Shown: piece after piece, positions 5,612 to 7,664 of the stretch
How positions within the stretch are numbered: the first letter of the stretch is position 1
Layout of the letters: the number at the start of each line of letters is the position of its first letter
DNA from: Thermodesulfobacteriota bacterium
GTDB lineage: Bacteria > Desulfobacterota > Thermodesulfobacteria > Thermodesulfobacteriales > Thermodesulfatatoraceae
Direction of reading: 5' to 3'
DNA: 7,664 nt
Assembly (NCBI GenBank): GCA_013154385.1
Contig: JAADCO010000147.1
Location: 1-7,664, forward strand
The notes under the pieces: model-generated
The model's database searches: none
What the model saw: only the letters and a program-made list of their open reading frames with translations
Told to the model about the DNA's origin: nothing
Made by a program: the position numbers and the translations under genes

Positions 5612-7099
5612 TCAGTTGTTCCCTCCCAGATAAGGGCATTCTCTCAGGCGATAGCCGCGATAGATGAGCACGCGCCGTTTTTTGCCGAAAATATCTCGTT
5701 TCCATTCCTCCAGAAATTCCAGTTTTTCGAAGCAGACGGAAAAACGCTCGCTCTCCGCTTTGCTCTTCAAGACCACCAGGGCGTCGCGGGAGAGCATCTG
5801 AGGCAGGCCGTCCCAAAGATCATACTGACTTCTGATCTCCCCCTGCCAGAACGTGTACGTCCTGGGTCGTCCGGGGAGATAGAAGGCCAATTCCGAAGCG
5901 TAGTACCGTTTACTGGTGACCACGAACAGATCGTCTTCCAGGTACTTGGCCGTTTCCCGGGCCAGGTCTTTCCAGCCGTAGAACTTGTACAACAGGCGCT
6001 GCACTTTGGGCGGGAAGTCGGAAGGCTTGCGCGGAAGCTGATAGACCAAGATGGCCACGAACATACCCAGCAGCACGCCGAGGAAGAAGAGCCGCCTCAA
6101 CAAGGCGCCTCGTTTTGGGGGCCACTTACCGCGCAGGATCAAAGCGGCTAACAGGATGTAGCCGGCAGCGTAGAACGGAAAAGGCCAGTTGGCGTTGATC
6201 CGGCGCAGAAAAGAGAGAGGAAACACCAGGGCAAGCGGTACGGCGGAGAGGGTGAACAGGTAGAAGAGGGAGCTATTCTGCTGGAGCTTTTTGCTTTTGA
6301 GGAAGGTGAAAAACACGAAAATCATCAGGAAAAAGGTGATGGGCGTGACCACACCGGCCTGTTCCAGGAGGAAGAGGAGCGGTCCGCTGAAAAAGAAGCC
6401 CTGTTGCGAGAAATGATGGCTCGTGTGTTTGAAGGTGATCCAGCCGTGCTTCACGTTCCACCACAGGTTGGGCGCGATGAGGAGGCCGGCCACGATCAGG
6501 GCCAGATAGGGCCCGGGATGCCTCAGGAGGGCCCTTTTCTGCGGGTCCAGATAGAGCCAGAGGAAATACATGGCCCCGAAGGCGATCATCGTCTGTTTGC
6601 TGAGGAGACCGAGACCAAAGATGAGGCCCAGGAAGAAGAAGTCCTTGAGACGGCGAGTTTCTGCGGCTTGCCATCCCAGACACAGAGCCCAGGCCCAAAA
6701 GAAGATGAGCGGCGGGTCAATGGTCATGACGAAGCTGTAGATGGAGGCAAGGGGGCTCGCCGCCGCGGCAAAGGCCGCCCAGAGACCAACCTTCCGGTCG
6801 AAGAGCCGCTGACCGAGATAGTAGATGAAGGCCAGATAGAACGTGCCGCAGAGGACCGCGGGCACCCGCACGCTGTATTCACTGGTGCCCAGATATTTGG
6901 TGAACAGATGGATGAGCCAGGCCACCATGGGGGGCTTGCTGAAGTAGCCCCAGGCCAGATGGCGGGACCAATCCCAGTAGTAGGCCTCGTCAGGGGAGAG
7001 TTCGAGGCCGATCTGTTGGGTAAACATCAACCTTGCGGCCAGCAAGGTGACCAAGAAAAGCCCTGCCGGGGAAAAAAGCGAAGAGAGAAAATTTTTCAT
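5612..7099 (-). CDS. ArnT/PMT-type membrane glycosyltransferase (GT-C fold, GT39/GT83-like)
   Basis: A 495-residue polytopic inner-membrane protein. Transfer is expected on the periplasmic face from a polyprenyl-phosphate sugar to lipid A, another glycolipid or a protein. The first loop after the first membrane helix carries the catalytic-type acidic motif LSPDEAYYWDW (D37, E38) followed by GYFSKPPMVAW, characteristic of the PMT_2/ArnT group. A second acidic site, TIDPPLIFFW (D128), and LLSKQTM (K168) also fit. About ten to twelve hydrophobic helices run to about residue 360. A soluble C-terminal domain of about 130 residues follows, with many aromatic and basic residues. The ATG at 7097-7099 overlaps the stop of the PAP2 gene (ATGA), so the two are coupled. 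The sugar and the acceptor cannot be told from sequence. Its stop is one base from that of the facing ThiF-like gene. Confidence 0.9.
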   Translation of the reverse strand: MKNFLSSLFSPAGLFLVTLLAARLMFTQQIGLELSPDEAYYWDWSRHLAWGYFSKPPMVAWLIHLFTKYLGTSEYSVRVPAVLCGTFYLAFIYYLGQRLFDRKVGLWAAFAAAASPLASIYSFVMTIDPPLIFFWAWALCLGWQAAETRRLKDFFFLGLIFGLGLLSKQTMIAFGAMYFLWLYLDPQKRALLRHPGPYLALIVAGLLIAPNLWWNVKHGWITFKHTSHHFSQQGFFFSGPLLFLLEQAGVVTPITFFLMIFVFFTFLKSKKLQQNSSLFYLFTLSAVPLALVFPLSFLRRINANWPFPFYAAGYILLAALILRGKWPPKRGALLRRLFFLGVLLGMFVAILVYQLPRKPSDFPPKVQRLLYKFYGWKDLARETAKYLEDDLFVVTSKRYYASELAFYLPGRPRTYTFWQGEIRSQYDLWDGLPQMLSRDALVVLKSKAESERFSVCFEKLEFLEEWKRDIFGKKRRVLIYRGYRLRECPYLGGNN

Positions 7100-7664
7100 T
7101 TTCGAATGATGAAGAAGCTTCCTATAAGTCCGATGAAGCTTCCTAGCAGAAAACCGAGGAACACGTCAAAGGGATAATGCACCCCTAAATAGAGGCGGGA
7201 ATAGCCTACGAGGAGGGTAGCGGCCCAAAAGAGGGGAGAAAGGGCCGGTAGGGCTCGTGAAAAGACCATGGCGGCGCAGGAGACGTTTGTGGCGTGGCAG
7301 GAAGGGAGGGAAAACCTCTTTTCTTTGGCTATGATGGGCTTGGTGAGGTACTGAAACTTGTGGTCCTTGTAGACGTAAATATCGGCCACGGTGTAGTAGG
7401 GCCTCGGCCGCGCGAAGTATGGTTTGAGGACACGGGCACAGAGAAAATCACTGCACATGACCAACCCCAAGGCGCCGACGGAGATGAGGAGCCCCCGGAC
7501 CGGTCGTTCTTTGATGAGAAGCAGGGCGAAGAGGCCGAAGAAGGCGTAGATGTACCGTTCGTCGCTTACCAGGGGCATGAGTCGGTCTAACCAGGGATGC
7601 CGAAAGTGGTTTATCCAGAGAAGGAACCGTTGATCGAGAAGGGCCAGTAGTTCCAAGAAGTTTA
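7096..7664 (-). CDS. PAP2-family membrane lipid phosphatase (5' end open at window edge)
   Basis: An integral-membrane type 2 phosphatidic acid phosphatase; relatives dephosphorylate undecaprenyl pyrophosphate, lipid A or other lipid phosphates at the periplasmic face. Numbering from a TTG at 7656, all three motifs are present: KX6RP (K78, R85, P86), PSxH at 118-121 with catalytic H121, and SRX5HX3D (S153, R154, H160, D164). The Gly of the usual PSGH is Cys120. Four to five hydrophobic helices fit the 186-residue length. The frame stays open to the window edge and the TTG has no visible ribosome site, so the true start may lie a few codons outside. The downstream glycosyltransferase is translationally coupled. 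The pair suggests polyprenyl carrier recycling or lipid A remodelling, which is inference. Confidence 0.9.
   Translation of the reverse strand, partial: NFLELLALLDQRFLLWINHFRHPWLDRLMPLVSDERYIYAFFGLFALLLIKERPVRGLLISVGALGLVMCSDFLCARVLKPYFARPRPYYTVADIYVYKDHKFQYLTKPIIAKEKRFSLPSCHATNVSCAAMVFSRALPALSPLFWAATLLVGYSRLYLGVHYPFDVFLGFLLGSFIGLIGSFFIIRK

Noticed and set aside
6404..7177. 257-residue plus-strand open frame opposite the glycosyltransferase
   Set aside because: It is antisense to a multi-helix membrane protein with clear motifs, and its Gly/Glu/Pro-rich composition is that of a shadow frame.
1..7664. CRISPR array, insertion sequence, tRNA or rRNA
   Set aside because: No regularly spaced repeats, transposase motifs, terminal inverted repeats or cloverleaf-like sequences were seen on either strand.

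Overview
The window (7,664 bases, GC-rich, densely packed) looks like chromosome from a Gram-negative anaerobe. Three things suggest this: LpxK (lipid A synthesis), a fused AhbA-AhbB siroheme decarboxylase (the alternative heme route of sulfate reducers and relatives), and a PEP-CTERM surface protein behind a sigma-54 promoter. Together with the E/K/R/L-rich proteins they fit a Thermodesulfobacteriota-like organism, possibly thermophilic. That placement is inference; no rRNA or other taxonomic marker is present.

Layout. Positions 1-1830 (+) form a tight operon: the last 35 residues of an unrecognised protein, then lpxK (4-base ATGA overlap), then sfsA, which overlaps the end of lpxK by about 50 bases. 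A lone HAD-family hydrolase on the minus strand (1816-2499) converges on sfsA with a 15-base overlap. It is divergent from ahbAB (2579-3550, +), the fused siroheme decarboxylase. The 175-base gap 3551-3725 holds a near-perfect -24/-12 (RpoN) promoter, with repeats and A-tracts upstream of it. This promoter drives a secreted acidic PEP-CTERM protein (3726-4490), which ends at a strong intrinsic terminator (4532-4559). A 145-base leader follows, with a possible housekeeping promoter and a small hairpin, then a stand-alone ThiF/MoeB-type E1-like adenylyltransferase (4705-5610, +). Facing it, with one base between the stops, is a two-gene minus-strand operon: a PAP2 lipid phosphatase (open at the right edge) and an ArnT/PMT-type membrane glycosyltransferase, joined by an ATGA overlap.

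How the genes fit together. Most of the region concerns the cell envelope: lipid A 4'-phosphorylation, polyprenyl-linked sugar transfer with lipid-phosphate removal or recycling, and an exosortase-sorted surface protein. AhbAB adds heme biosynthesis. No mobile element, CRISPR array, tRNA or rRNA was seen, and no gene-free stretch exceeds 300 bases. The best leads are the sigma-54 control region of the PEP-CTERM gene and the orphan E1-like enzyme. I see no clear evidence for a wholly new multi-gene system.
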